The position numbers and the translations under genes were made by a program. 64,000 nucleotides of DNA, from positions 107,456-171,455 of the forward strand of contig NZ_CH672433.1 in NCBI RefSeq assembly GCF_000153025.1, in the 5' to 3' direction. This document shows positions 8,300 through 16,964 of the stretch, piece by piece. The notes beneath the pieces are model-generated. The model was not told the origin of the DNA. It made no database searches and worked only from the letters and a program-made list of their open reading frames with translations. This stretch comes from Marinomonas sp. MED121. Its GTDB lineage: Bacteria; Pseudomonadota; Gammaproteobacteria; Pseudomonadales; Marinomonadaceae. Each line of letters opens with the position of its first letter. The stretch's first letter is position 1.

Positions 8300-9205
8300 T
8301 TAGAAAGCGTAAACAGCACCTAGGGCAGAGAAAGAATCTTCTGCAGTACCTTGCTGACCAGCTTCAACATAAACATATACGTCGCCATCAAGGTCTAGGT
8401 TATAAGTTACGCCAACTGCGTATTCGTCATAGTCAGAACCTGATTCTACTTCAACAGCTTGAATAGATCCGTATACTAGGCCATCTGTATAATCAGCGTT
8501 GAAGCCAAAACCGATGTTTGTACCTTCATCAGAGTTGTCTTCGTATTTCGCCATTACATTAGCAACACCTAGGTTGTAGGCAGCAGAAAAACCAATTGTT
8601 TCTTCAGCATCAAGTTCGTTGTTTAAAGAATCATAACCAGCAGCAATCTCTAGATCACCAGCAGAATATTTAACAACAGCAGTTAATGCAGTGCCTTCTT
8701 CTACTGAGTCATCAGCAACTTCATCTTCTGCATCACCTTTTACTTGAGCAGATACTTGTACTTCAAAACCATTCACTTCAGGTGAGAAGTAAGCAATGGT
8801 ATCGCCTTCATCTGTTGTTGTTAACTCAGTCAAGTCAGCATATTCGAATGAATTTATACCGTCTTGGATAGCGTTGTTATAGATGCTGTCGTAAGTACCG
8901 ATCTGTACTTTACCAAAATCACCTTTCAAACCAACATAAGCTTGGTCAAGGTTAACATCAACATCATTGGTTTTTTCATCAGCATCGGCTTCTAGCTCAT
9001 ACTTGAAAAAACCTGTAAGACCGTGTTTAAGTTCTTTCTCACCTTTGAAACCAAAAGTAGAGCCATTATCAGTTAGTTCAGCTGTATCTTCTCCGTCAGC
9101 GTAAACCAATTGAATGTTACCGTAAGTGTCAACATCTGCAGCTTGTGCAGTAACAGCTGTAAAGGCAGCAGTAGTAACAGCAACTGCAACTAAAGTTTTT
9201 TTCAT
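8300..9205 (-). CDS. outer membrane porin (Porin_4 type)
   Basis: This is a general-diffusion, OmpC/OmpF-like trimeric porin. The signal peptide is MKKTLVAVAVTTAAFTAVTA with cleavage after AQA (residues 20-22), followed by ADVDTYGNIQLVYADGED. Alternating amphipathic beta strands run throughout, and the last residues GAVYAF end in the C-terminal Phe required for outer membrane insertion. The mature 279-residue protein is extremely acidic and almost free of Cys, as is common in marine bacteria. A GGGGAT ribosome binding site precedes the ATG. The 3' untranslated region holds two hairpins. Specificity is not predictable. Confidence 0.92.
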   Translation of the reverse strand: MKKTLVAVAVTTAAFTAVTAQAADVDTYGNIQLVYADGEDTAELTDNGSTFGFKGEKELKHGLTGFFKYELEADADEKTNDVDVNLDQAYVGLKGDFGKVQIGTYDSIYNNAIQDGINSFEYADLTELTTTDEGDTIAYFSPEVNGFEVQVSAQVKGDAEDEVADDSVEEGTALTAVVKYSAGDLEIAAGYDSLNNELDAEETIGFSAAYNLGVANVMAKYEDNSDEGTNIGFGFNADYTDGLVYGSIQAVEVESGSDYDEYAVGVTYNLDLDGDVYVYVEAGQQGTAEDSFSALGAVYAF

Positions 9206-9547
9206 TTCAAGATCCCCGTTTGGATTATTTCAATCATTATTTGCTTTCCCTGTTCTTTCGCGGAAACAGAAAACAAGACCAATTTAACCTCAGAGAGAAT
9301 TAACTCAACAAGCCAATGCATGGTTTCATTCTTCTTCACAGATACTTGCTAACTAATTGAAATTTAGCACGAAATAAGGATCTTAATATAAGGAAAGGTT
9401 TTTATATTTTCTTCAGTAAAAACAAAACATTAAAAAGAAAAAACCAATAAAACCCTTCAAAAACAAGTACTTATTTTTTGCTCATTTGAACCACGATACA
9501 ATTCCTTAAACATCACTCTTTGTCTTACCTAGAAATTTAGGTCAAAA
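9206..9547. other. porin upstream region
   Basis: About 340 bases without a gene, A/T-rich, lying between the porin start and the terminator of the YaiL-like gene. It must contain the porin promoter and leader. I saw no strong -35/-10 pair, coding sequence or repeat that I would name with confidence. Confidence 0.5.
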
Positions 9548-9576
9548 AAAAGCGGTCTGATTTAGACCGCTTTTAT
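9548..9576 (-). terminator. terminator of the YaiL-like gene
   Basis: An 11-bp stem AAAAGCGGTCT / AGACCGCTTTT closes a five-base loop, with A/T tracts on both sides. It lies immediately downstream of the gene ending at 9588. Confidence 0.88.
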
Positions 9577-9587
9577 AAGCTTAATCT

Positions 9588-10139
9588 TTACCACATTAGA
9601 TCATCTGGTATTTTAAAGTCAGCATAAGGGTCATCCTCATCTAACTCTTCTTCCTTCCTGTCATTGCATACTAAAATAAATGACTCATCCCTTTGCGCTA
9701 TTTTAGCCGCAACTTGCTCTGGAACAATTTCATAAGCTTGCTCTAACTTAACAATCGCTAATCGCCCTACTGATAAGTCTTTATGTATGTCTTCATTCAC
9801 ATAGATTTTTTTTACTTTCTTCTCATCCTTAAAATTATAAGCCACATCACCCTCTTTATGTGTCAGCCTATTCATTTCAATCATTTGACGAATCTGAGCC
9901 TGTACTGCTTTAAGTTGCATGGCATCCTGCTTGGCTTTGTTTAATGCTTTATCTTTTTCAAGCTTCGCTTCACGCTGCTTCTTTAACGCTTCTTGATGAG
10001 CACTATCATCTTCAACGACAGCCTTACCCGTTTTTATTTTTTGCTTTTTCTGAAGTTTTTCAGCTTTTAGTTTATTCGCTTTCTTCTTATCAACTAAGCC
10101 TGTTTTTAGTAGTTGATCTTGTAGAGATTTTACGGCCAT
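9588..10139 (-). CDS. yaiL: DUF2058 (YaiL family) nucleoprotein
   Basis: This 183-residue protein of the DUF2058/YaiL family matches from the first residues (SLQDQLLKTGLVDKKKANK). A long Lys/Glu-rich coiled-coil segment (about 20-85) is followed by the conserved QIRQMIEMNR and VNEDIHKDLSVGRLAIVKL, then an acidic tail (DEDDPYADFKIPDDLMW). Biochemical function is unknown; E. coli YaiL is described only as a possible nucleoprotein or polysaccharide-associated protein. The gene stands alone and is divergent from the TauE/SafE permease gene. Confidence 0.85.
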   Translation of the reverse strand: MAVKSLQDQLLKTGLVDKKKANKLKAEKLQKKQKIKTGKAVVEDDSAHQEALKKQREAKLEKDKALNKAKQDAMQLKAVQAQIRQMIEMNRLTHKEGDVAYNFKDEKKVKKIYVNEDIHKDLSVGRLAIVKLEQAYEIVPEQVAAKIAQRDESFILVCNDRKEEELDEDDPYADFKIPDDLMW

Positions 10140-10253
10140 AAATGCTCCTTTATGTTATTCTCACGCCCATCAAAAAAGAATATTGCGGCATAAAATTTAT
10201 GATAGTTTTCATCTGCCCTAATATATCACCTCTTTCATAAAGGATGAGCTTTA

Positions 10254-11012
10254 ATGGACATTAGCTTTTTTACTGTAAGCCTATTAATAGGGACAGGTTT
10301 CATTGCCGGTATTATAAACACTTTGGCAGGTGGTGGCTCTAATTTAACACTCCCAGCTTTAATGGTAATGGGGATGCCTGCAGACATTGCAAATGCGACC
10401 AACAGAGTCGGGGTTATCATGCAGTCTATTGTTGGCGTCCTCGGGTTTAAAAAAGCAAAGAAGCTAGAGACCTCAGATATAACACCGGTTTTAATTCCTA
10501 CCTTGGTAGGTGGACTTGTAGGTAGTTTATTAGCCTCCTACTCCCCTACGGAATACCTTAAACCTTTATTACTCGTTTCTATGATTAGTATGACATTAAT
10601 CATGCTAATCAAGCCTGGGGTTATCTCTCCACCAGAGGGCACTATTCCACATAAAATAAGGGAAAAGCCAAGTGCTTGGATAGCGCTATTTATTGCCGGT
10701 GTTTATGGTGGTTTTGTACAGGCTGGTGTGGGCTTTATTCTTATTGCTGCGCTTGCAGGCACTCTTAGATATGATTTGATCAGAACCAATGCTCTTAAGA
10801 TGCTATGTACTATTGCTTTTACCATCGTATCTTTAGCTGTCTTTATTTGGAATGATCAGATTCTATGGATACCAGGCTTACTGCTTTCAATTGGCACAAT
10901 GGTTGGGTCTCACTTAGCCGTTAAGTTTGCCCTAAAAGCTAACCCCAAAACCCTTAAATGGTTTTTATTCGTTATGACAGTCTGCGGCAGTATCGCAGCC
11001 TTACTCTCTTAA
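10254..11012 (+). CDS. TauE/SafE (TSUP) family membrane permease
   Basis: This 252-residue integral membrane protein has about eight hydrophobic segments and the two-repeat TSUP architecture. The first repeat has the motif GFIAGIINTLAGGGSNLTLP (residues 15-34), and the second GVYGGFVQAGVGFILIAAL. TSUP proteins export sulfite, sulfoacetate or other organosulfur anions, or act as general anion permeases. The substrate here is not known. Its ribosome binding site (AAAGGATG) lies about 10 bases before the ATG. A YeiE/CysL-like regulator lies 2 kb further on, but no operon link exists. Confidence 0.85.
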   Translation: MDISFFTVSLLIGTGFIAGIINTLAGGGSNLTLPALMVMGMPADIANATNRVGVIMQSIVGVLGFKKAKKLETSDITPVLIPTLVGGLVGSLLASYSPTEYLKPLLLVSMISMTLIMLIKPGVISPPEGTIPHKIREKPSAWIALFIAGVYGGFVQAGVGFILIAALAGTLRYDLIRTNALKMLCTIAFTIVSLAVFIWNDQILWIPGLLLSIGTMVGSHLAVKFALKANPKTLKWFLFVMTVCGSIAALLS

Positions 11013-11150
11013 CTCAAAGAAGCTTAAATCTTTATATACAAACCCATTCGAGAAGCACATAAGATAGCTCCTAACGCCTAACAAGACTGATCTTCTGCTC
11101 ATTCATTTAAGATGCAGCAAGGTCAGTCATACATATAAATCTCTTCCATA

Positions 11151-11178
11151 AAAAAAGACGACCTAAGTCGTCTTTTTT
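11151..11178. terminator. bidirectional terminator between permease and second csp
   Basis: A perfect 12-bp stem AAAAAAGACGAC / GTCGTCTTTTTT with a CTAA loop separates two convergent genes and is flanked by A and T runs on both sides. A further small palindrome, TCGAGAT-A-ATCTCGA at 11191-11205, lies between this hairpin and the csp stop. Confidence 0.9.
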
Positions 11179-11236
11179 AAAAGTCTACACTCGAGATAAT
11201 CTCGAACGTTACTTCCTTTGTCTCAAAAAAGAGATC

Positions 11237-11446
11237 TTATAAAGGAGTTACGTTTTGTGCTTCTGGACCTTTTTTGCCGTCTGCTACTTGAAACTCAACC
11301 TTTTGGCCTTCAGCAAGTGTTTTGAAACCGCTAGAGTTGATTGCAGAGAAATGAACAAAAACGTCTGGACCTTTGTCCTGAGTGATGAAACCGAAACCTT
11401 TAGTTTCGTTAAAGAATTTTACTGTACCTGTTACTACTTCAGACAT
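11237..11446 (-). CDS. cold shock domain protein (CspA family), second copy
   Basis: This is a 69-residue single cold-shock domain protein starting [17 protein letters not shown]. It carries RNP1 (KGFGFITQD) and RNP2 (DVFVHFSAI). It differs from the first csp product at many positions (for example [19 protein letters not shown]), so the two are not a recent duplication. The start at 11446 is chosen from AGGA upstream and from family length; an extension to 11482 is not family-like. A good sigma-70-like promoter about 175 bases upstream implies a long leader, as in E. coli cspA. Confidence 0.93.
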   Translation of the reverse strand: MSEVVTGTVKFFNETKGFGFITQDKGPDVFVHFSAINSSGFKTLAEGQKVEFQVADGKKGPEAQNVTPL

Positions 11447-11622
11447 AACGTTATCCTGTATTAAATAAATTAACTCATCCACATATCCAAAATAGATTAT
11501 GCGTAAATAAGAGATTGCTGAAAAACTCGGAATTACTTATGACGAACAGGACGCGAAATTACTTTGAAGTAACATCGTAACTCTGGACATAAATACATTG
11601 CCAACTCTTTTCTAACGCGGTC
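11447..11622 (-). other. long 5' leader of the second cold shock gene
   Basis: If transcription starts about seven bases after the -10 element at 11623-11628, the leader is roughly 170 bases. That is close to the 159-base leader of E. coli cspA, which acts as an RNA thermosensor. The leader contains two overlapping 21-codon open frames (11559-11624 and 11533-11598), which I do not regard as established genes. Length and context are suggestive; structure has not been computed. Confidence 0.5.
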
Positions 11623-11651
11623 ATTGTATCCCCCTAAAAATCATGGGTCAA
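11623..11651 (-). promoter_or_regulatory. sigma-70-type promoter of the second csp gene
   Basis: On the leftward strand TTGACC (11651-11646) and TACAAT (11628-11623) each match the consensus at five of six positions. They are separated by exactly 17 bases. This is the best housekeeping promoter seen in the window. Confidence 0.65.
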
Positions 11652-11967
11652 TGAAATGTCACGCTTATTTTTTATAAACGATTGGTCAAAGTGTAATCGA
11701 AAATCAAAGATTTCAGTCTAATTAGCCTAGTTATTCCAAAATTTTGGGGTTTTATTTATCAAATGAGCTTGTAAGTCATAAAAAGCAGAACTTTTAAAAA
11801 GCGTTTTTCCTTAAAATTCAATCATTTTCACCATATTTTTAATACTTAGGTCAATAAAACTGAGCCTTTTCATGACTTTTCTTAATTAGAAAAAATAATC
11901 TCTGACATATAATTCATACTGCATATTAACCTTTTATAAGCGCGTTATGGTCAGGAGAAGAAAACCT
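11652..11967. other. A/T-rich intergenic region before ldhA
   Basis: About 315 bases between the csp promoter and ldhA, very A/T-rich. It must include the ldhA promoter, but no single pair of elements stands out. I see no ORF with a ribosome binding site, no repeat and no RNA gene. Confidence 0.5.
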
Positions 11968-12960
11968 ATGAAAATCGCTGTTTTTTCATGCAAGCCTTAC
12001 GATAAAAGAACACTCAATGAAGCAAATAAAAATTCTCACATCCAGCTTCAGTTCTTTGAAAGCCGATTAAGCGAAGAGACGGTAAGCTTAGCGAAAGGAT
12101 TCGACGCTGTATCTTGCTTTGTTAATGATCAGATCAACGAAAATGTACTCTCTACGCTCGCCTCTTATCATATCAATTGCATTGCTTTAAGATGCGCAGG
12201 CTATAACAACATCGACCTTGATACTGCACAAAAACTCGACATCAAGGTATACCATGTACCCGACTATAGCCCCACATCTGTTGCAGAACATGCAGTAGCT
12301 CTCATATTAAGCCTCAATAGAAAAACACATAAAGCGTACCAAAGAGTAAAAGAGGGGAATTTTGCCCTAGAAGGACTATTAGGATTTAACTTAGCAGGCA
12401 AAACTGTCGCCTGTATTGGTACTGGGCGTATCGGCTTAGCTTTTATCAAAATCATGCAAGGTTTTGGTTGTCACGTCATTTGCCACGACCCTCACCCAGA
12501 GCAATCCCTCATCAAACAAGGGATTCAATATTTACCCCTTGATACTATATATCAAGAGGCCGATATCATTAGCTTACACTGCCCCTTGACAAGTGAAACT
12601 CAACACCTGATTAATCACAGCAGTTTGGCAAAAATGAAAGATGGCGTCATGATTATCAACACTAGTAGGGGTGGACTCGTTAACGTTCAAAATGCTGTCG
12701 ACGCACTTTATCAAGGTAAAATTGGTTATCTAGGCTTAGATGTTTATGAACAAGAAGGCGCACTCTTTTTTGAAGACATGTCAGAGACAATCATTCAGGA
12801 CAGTGTTTTTCAGTTATTGCTGACTTTCCCAAATGTCATGGTAACGGGCCATCAGGGCTACTTCACCGATATCGCTTTAAGCCATATTGCACAAACAACC
12901 ATAGAAAACTTAGAAAGCGCGTTAAATGGAGAGACAAATAATCGACAACTCAGGCCTTAA
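11968..12960 (+). CDS. ldhA: D-lactate dehydrogenase (fermentative, LdhA type)
   Basis: This NAD-dependent enzyme reduces pyruvate to D-lactate in the cytoplasm. The 330-residue product matches E. coli LdhA throughout: MKIAVFSCKPYDKRTL at the start, ALRCAGYNNIDLD, the nucleotide-binding GTGRIG, the catalytic Arg in NTSRGGLVN, a Glu in DVYEQEGALFFED, and the catalytic His in TGHQGYFT. The ATG at 11968 has AGGAGA nine bases upstream; the frame is open seven codons further but with no ribosome binding site. The following LysR gene starts 44 bases downstream with no terminator between, so co-transcription is possible. Confidence 0.9.
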   Translation: MKIAVFSCKPYDKRTLNEANKNSHIQLQFFESRLSEETVSLAKGFDAVSCFVNDQINENVLSTLASYHINCIALRCAGYNNIDLDTAQKLDIKVYHVPDYSPTSVAEHAVALILSLNRKTHKAYQRVKEGNFALEGLLGFNLAGKTVACIGTGRIGLAFIKIMQGFGCHVICHDPHPEQSLIKQGIQYLPLDTIYQEADIISLHCPLTSETQHLINHSSLAKMKDGVMIINTSRGGLVNVQNAVDALYQGKIGYLGLDVYEQEGALFFEDMSETIIQDSVFQLLLTFPNVMVTGHQGYFTDIALSHIAQTTIENLESALNGETNNRQLRP

Positions 12961-13004
12961 AAGCGTGTAGAATCAAAGCATTCTTCATCTTTTTTAAGGC
13001 CACC

Positions 13005-13892
13005 ATGAAAATCACTTTACGCCAATTACAAATTTTTGAAGCCGTTGTTCATACAGGCTCTGTTACGGCGGCAGCGGACTTAGTTGCAATTAGCCAACCT
13101 GCAGCGAGCCAGGCATTACGTGAACTCGAAGCATTATTGGGTCGCCCCTTATTTCGTCGCCATGGAAAAAGGTTACAAATCACCCCCCAGGCACGAAACC
13201 TATTACCTCAAGCAAGAGCAGTCTTATCTCAAATAGACCAAATTGAAAGCATGGGAAACTCTGATGAGCTAAGCGGCTCACTTCATTTAGCCGCAAGCGT
13301 CAGTATTGGAAACTATTTACTGCCTAAACAGATGGCGAGCTTTACTCAGCAACACCCTCAAATACGGTTTAATTTGGATATAGGCAATACCCAAAGTGTT
13401 ATTCAACAACTATTAACCGGCAAAGCGGAAGTGGGCTTTATAGAAGGGCACTGCCAGCACGCCGAGCTAAGTATTGAGTCATGGATTCAAGATGAGTTGG
13501 TTGTTTTTGGATCTGCCAAAGAAGAAAGAAACAATGAACTGAGTTGGGAAGAACTCGCACAATCAAATTGGGTGATGCGTGAAGGAGGATCAGGTACACG
13601 AACTATTCTAGAACAAGCTATCTCAGAACAGCTAACACAATTAAAAGTTGCCTTATCTTTAACTCATATGGAAGCGGTTAAGCAGGCAGTCATCCATCAA
13701 ATGGGCTTAGGCTGCCTATCTAAAATGGCATTATCGCAAGAATTAGAAGCGGGTCATATTCGCCTTTATAAAACCCCATTAAAACTTAATCGGAACCTAT
13801 TAATAGTGACACCTAAAGGCTCTGCTCTCACCCAAAACGCCCAATGCTTTGTCGATCAGTGTCGCAATCTAAAGGAAACCAAATTGCCTTAA
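13005..13892 (+). CDS. yeiE: LysR-family regulator, YeiE/CysL type
   Basis: This 295-residue LysR regulator has the N-terminal helix-turn-helix (LRQLQIFEAVVHTGSVTAAA, residues 5-24). The effector domain carries the YeiE-type signatures SVSIGNYLLPKQMASF, IGNTQSVIQQLLTGKAEVGF, MREGGSGTRTILEQA and MGLGCLS. E. coli YeiE responds to sulfite and Bacillus CysL activates sulfite reductase, so a role in sulfur metabolism is plausible. The only sulfur-related neighbour is the TSUP permease 2 kb upstream. Its last four bases overlap the convergent GFA gene. Confidence 0.8.
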   Translation: MKITLRQLQIFEAVVHTGSVTAAADLVAISQPAASQALRELEALLGRPLFRRHGKRLQITPQARNLLPQARAVLSQIDQIESMGNSDELSGSLHLAASVSIGNYLLPKQMASFTQQHPQIRFNLDIGNTQSVIQQLLTGKAEVGFIEGHCQHAELSIESWIQDELVVFGSAKEERNNELSWEELAQSNWVMREGGSGTRTILEQAISEQLTQLKVALSLTHMEAVKQAVIHQMGLGCLSKMALSQELEAGHIRLYKTPLKLNRNLLIVTPKGSALTQNAQCFVDQCRNLKETKLP

Positions 13893-14281
13893 CAACTTTG
13901 AGCATGTTGGGGAAGGTCATCCAAAATAGGGTCCCAGCCCACTTTAGAATCAACAAAAATATGACATTGAGGCGTTAAGTTAGGTTTGGTATCTAATATT
14001 GCTAATGGAATATCTAAATGATTTGGGTGATCTTTATGATAAAAATAAATATTTGTACCACAATCTTTGCAAAAGCCCCTTCTCACTCGTTCTGATGAGG
14101 CAAACTTTCTCACCCTTTTCTTACCTGAAAGCCATTCAACTTCTGACTTGAGCGCGACACCATAAGCAGCACTTGCCGCTCCATGGGATTTTTGGCATTG
14201 CTGGCAATGACAAATACTTGAACTAATGAAAGCTGTTTTAATTACAAGCTTAACCTGACCACACAAACATGATGCGTACAT
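13889..14281 (-). CDS. GFA/CENP-V family zinc protein
   Basis: This 130-residue protein has the glutathione-dependent formaldehyde-activating enzyme (GFA) fold. Zinc-ligand Cys residues are in place: C5 and C7 (ASCLCGQVKL), C24, C26 and C29 (SSICHCQQCQKSHG), and C71 and C74 (GFCKDCGTNIYF). The family binds zinc and sometimes catalyses S-hydroxymethylglutathione formation, but most members have no proven activity. It is convergent with yeiE, the stop codons overlapping. Confidence 0.85.
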   Translation of the reverse strand: MYASCLCGQVKLVIKTAFISSSICHCQQCQKSHGAASAAYGVALKSEVEWLSGKKRVRKFASSERVRRGFCKDCGTNIYFYHKDHPNHLDIPLAILDTKPNLTPQCHIFVDSKVGWDPILDDLPQHAQSC

Positions 14282-14580
14282 ACTCAGCCTCTGCTAGTGT
14301 CGATTTAATCGACTTTATTAAGCGCCAAAAACTTAAAGACGGCATTATGCCAGAGCCTGACATATTGACCAAATCATCTTAATGATATCTGTATAAAACT
14401 TTTAGTAAGCCATTTTCCTAAAAGTATGATCTACTTAATAAAATATTTTAACGAAAGCGTGTCTGTCGTTTACAATAGAAGTCGCTTTTAAATAAAAGGC
14501 ATTATGCGAATAATCACATTAGATGCAAAATAGCGAATTCGCCCTTCATTACATTTTTGGATATCAACTGCATAACGATA

Positions 14581-15534
14581 ATGAATATAAATAAAATTGA
14601 CCTTAATCTGCTTATTTATCTCGACGTGCTTCTGCGTGAATGCAATGTGACTCGTTCAGCAAACAAGTTAAATATCACCCAACCTGCTATGAGTAATGGC
14701 CTTAAAAGATTAAGAGACCTTTTGGGAGATCCTTTACTTGTTAGAACCAGCGAAGGTATGAAGCCAACTGAAAAAGCATTAAGACTTCAACCCATCGTTC
14801 GCAAAGTATTATTAGAGTTAGAAGAAGCACTGCAACCAGAAGCTGACTTTAATGAAAAAACCAGTACTCGTGTGTTTAGAATCATGGCAAGCGACTATGC
14901 AGCCTCAACCGTCATCCCAGGTTTATTAAACCGTTTAAGAGAAAATGCCCCTGGCATTACCCTTGATATAATGACGCCAAGTGATGTGACCTTCCATGAT
15001 GTGGAGGCAGGTAAAATCGATATGGCGATTAACCGCTTTGAAGAGTTACCTCAGTCTTTTCATGAAAAAAGTGTGTGGCATGATACCTTTGTCTGCATGA
15101 TGAGTTCTGACAACCCACTTAAAAATAATTTCAACCTTGATGCCTATCTTGAAGCGCAGCATATCTGGGTAAGTAAAACAGGATTTGGTGTCGGTGTTGG
15201 TATGGACCCAAATGATGTACAAAAGCTAGGTTGGGTAGATGAGGCCTTACAGACAATCGGACGAAAACGCAGTATTCGCGTTTTCACACGAAGTTATCAT
15301 ACGGCCATGCACTTAGCGCACGAGCAAGATTTAATCGCAACCTTGCCACGAAAAGTTGCCATGATTAATAAAAACAACCCTGATGTGGTCATTCTAGAAC
15401 CGCCCTTTACCATTCCACCTATTGAGTTAAAAATGATTTGGAGCCCGTTATTACATCATGACGCAAGTCATAATTGGTTCCGAAAGCAAGTGATTGCATT
15501 AGCCAATGAACTTCAGGCTCAATCTAAACGGTAA
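14581..15534 (+). CDS. LysR-family transcriptional regulator
   Basis: This LysR regulator is about 317 residues long. The helix-turn-helix is in IDLNLLIYLDVLLRECNVTR and the Q-P-A-M-S recognition helix follows (NITQPAMSNGLKRLRDLLGD). The effector domain has the style of the NodD/LinR/PcpR-like branch (VFRIMASDYAASTVIPGLL, GKIDMAINRF). I start it at ATG 14581; a TTG at 14557 would add eight residues. Neither has a strong ribosome binding site. It has no obvious target gene beside it, the neighbours being a GFA gene and a peroxiredoxin gene. Its ligand is unknown. Confidence 0.85.
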   Translation: MNINKIDLNLLIYLDVLLRECNVTRSANKLNITQPAMSNGLKRLRDLLGDPLLVRTSEGMKPTEKALRLQPIVRKVLLELEEALQPEADFNEKTSTRVFRIMASDYAASTVIPGLLNRLRENAPGITLDIMTPSDVTFHDVEAGKIDMAINRFEELPQSFHEKSVWHDTFVCMMSSDNPLKNNFNLDAYLEAQHIWVSKTGFGVGVGMDPNDVQKLGWVDEALQTIGRKRSIRVFTRSYHTAMHLAHEQDLIATLPRKVAMINKNNPDVVILEPPFTIPPIELKMIWSPLLHHDASHNWFRKQVIALANELQAQSKR

Positions 15535-15575
15535 TTATCAATATCTACTGATTACTATTAACTATGACAAGCAAT

Positions 15576-15604
15576 AAAAAAGCCGACTAGATAGTCGGCT
15601 TTTT
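15576..15604. terminator. bidirectional terminator (LysR / peroxiredoxin)
   Basis: A 12-bp stem AAAAAGCCGACT / AGTCGGCTTTTT with an AGAT loop sits between convergent genes and has A/T tracts on both sides. Confidence 0.9.
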
Positions 15605-15624
15605 AAAGGCTAGAGCAAGGTCAA

Positions 15625-16248
15625 TTATAGGCCTTCGCTGCTCTCAGCTAGGTAAGATGCAACACCTTCTGGTGTATTTACCATACCCTTGTCACCTTTG
15701 TTCCAACCAGCAGGACAAACTTGACCATTCTCTTCGAAGAACTGAAGCGCATCAACAACACGAACGAGTTCATCCATGTTACGGCCAATTGGCTCGTCAT
15801 TGACGATTTGAGAACGAACAAAACCTTTCTGATCAATAACAAAAGAGGCACGCATAGCAACTCCAGGTGGGTAATAAGAGTCACCGCCTTCAGATTCGAT
15901 ACCATATGCTTGAGCGATAGAGTGATCCATATCAGCTGCAAGTGTGTATTCAACCTGGCCAATACCACCTTCGTTTACAGGTGTATTTCTCCAAGCATTA
16001 TGAGTGAAGTGTGAATCGATAGAGATACCCACAACTTCTACGCCCATTTTACGAAATTCTTCCATGCGGTTAGACATAGCAATGATTTCTGAAGGACAAA
16101 CAAAAGTGAAGTCAAGAGGGTAAAAGAATACGACTGCGTATTTACCTTTGATTGTTTCAGCTAGGTTGAAAGAATCTACGATAGAACCATCAGCAAGTAC
16201 TGCTGGAGTTGTGAAATCAGGTGCTTTTTTACCAACTAAGATAGACAT
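15625..16248 (-). CDS. typical 2-Cys peroxiredoxin (AhpC/TSA family)
   Basis: This is a cytoplasmic thiol peroxidase reducing hydrogen peroxide and alkyl hydroperoxides. The 207-residue protein has the peroxidatic Cys51 in FYPLDFTFVCPSEI and the resolving Cys178 in NGQVCPAGW, as in typical 2-Cys enzymes. A C-terminal arm extends beyond it. The electron donor could be thioredoxin or AhpF; no ahpF is adjacent. A monothiol glutaredoxin gene lies 160 bases upstream in the same direction. Confidence 0.93.
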   Translation of the reverse strand: MSILVGKKAPDFTTPAVLADGSIVDSFNLAETIKGKYAVVFFYPLDFTFVCPSEIIAMSNRMEEFRKMGVEVVGISIDSHFTHNAWRNTPVNEGGIGQVEYTLAADMDHSIAQAYGIESEGGDSYYPPGVAMRASFVIDQKGFVRSQIVNDEPIGRNMDELVRVVDALQFFEENGQVCPAGWNKGDKGMVNTPEGVASYLAESSEGL

Positions 16249-16411
16249 CTTAATATTTCTCCATTTATTAAATTAAGGAAACTTACCTATTTATAAGCAC
16301 ATCAAACAAAGGTGCTCATTATGCTTTGCATTATACTCATTTATCCCTATCACGCTGATAGAAACAATTTATCAGCCCGATTAAAAAAGGCTATTATCAA
16401 GTCGCAATAGC

Positions 16412-16747
16412 TTATTCTGAAGCGTCGTCAGACTCACCCGTTGCAGCCTTAATAATAGGCGCTAACTCGCCTGTATTAGCCATCTCAACAACGATGTCAC
16501 ATCCACCAATCAATTCACCATTTACCCATAGTTGTGGGAAAGTTGGCCAATTAGCATATTTTGGTAATTCAGCACGAATCTCTGGATTCTCTAGGATATT
16601 AACGAAAGCAAAACGCTCACCACATGACATCAAAGCTTGCACTGTTTGAGCAGAAAAGCCACATTGAGGCATACGAGGCGTTCCTTTCATATAGAGAAGG
16701 ACTGTGTTGTTTTCGATTTGTTCTTTAATAGTATCTAACGTGCTCAC
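16412..16747 (-). CDS. grxD: monothiol glutaredoxin GrxD (Grx4)
   Basis: CGFS-type glutaredoxins carry and insert [2Fe-2S] clusters, often with BolA partners. The 111-residue protein has the active motif CGFS at 29-32 (MPQCGFSAQTVQAL), the KGTPRMP segment, WPTFPQLWVNGELIGGCDI, and the conserved TFPQ cis-Pro region. The length and C-terminal acidic tail are typical. It is transcribed alone or with the downstream peroxiredoxin gene. Confidence 0.95.
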   Translation of the reverse strand: MSTLDTIKEQIENNTVLLYMKGTPRMPQCGFSAQTVQALMSCGERFAFVNILENPEIRAELPKYANWPTFPQLWVNGELIGGCDIVVEMANTGELAPIIKAATGESDDASE

Positions 16748-16964
16748 AATAAAACCTCATTCAAAAATCTAATTTACCTGATTAGCCCTAGCTAAATTTG
16801 TTTTTCTAAAATAACAAAATTAAAGGCGATTGATAGCAGATTATGGGGGGCCTTTTTGTGATTACAAGGTTAATTTTTCATTAGTATCAACAAAACCTAC
16901 TTTACTCGCGGTTTTGACTGTATTACATTCGCCGATCCACTTTTTAAAATCCAAGGAGACTATC

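Noticed and set aside
11533..11624. Two overlapping 21-codon ORFs in the leader of the second csp gene as real genes
   Set aside because: The GGGGG that looks like a ribosome binding site for one of them is the spacer of a good sigma-70 promoter. The other has only a weak site. A one-base change would join parts of them into a longer protein-like frame, but nothing proves it.
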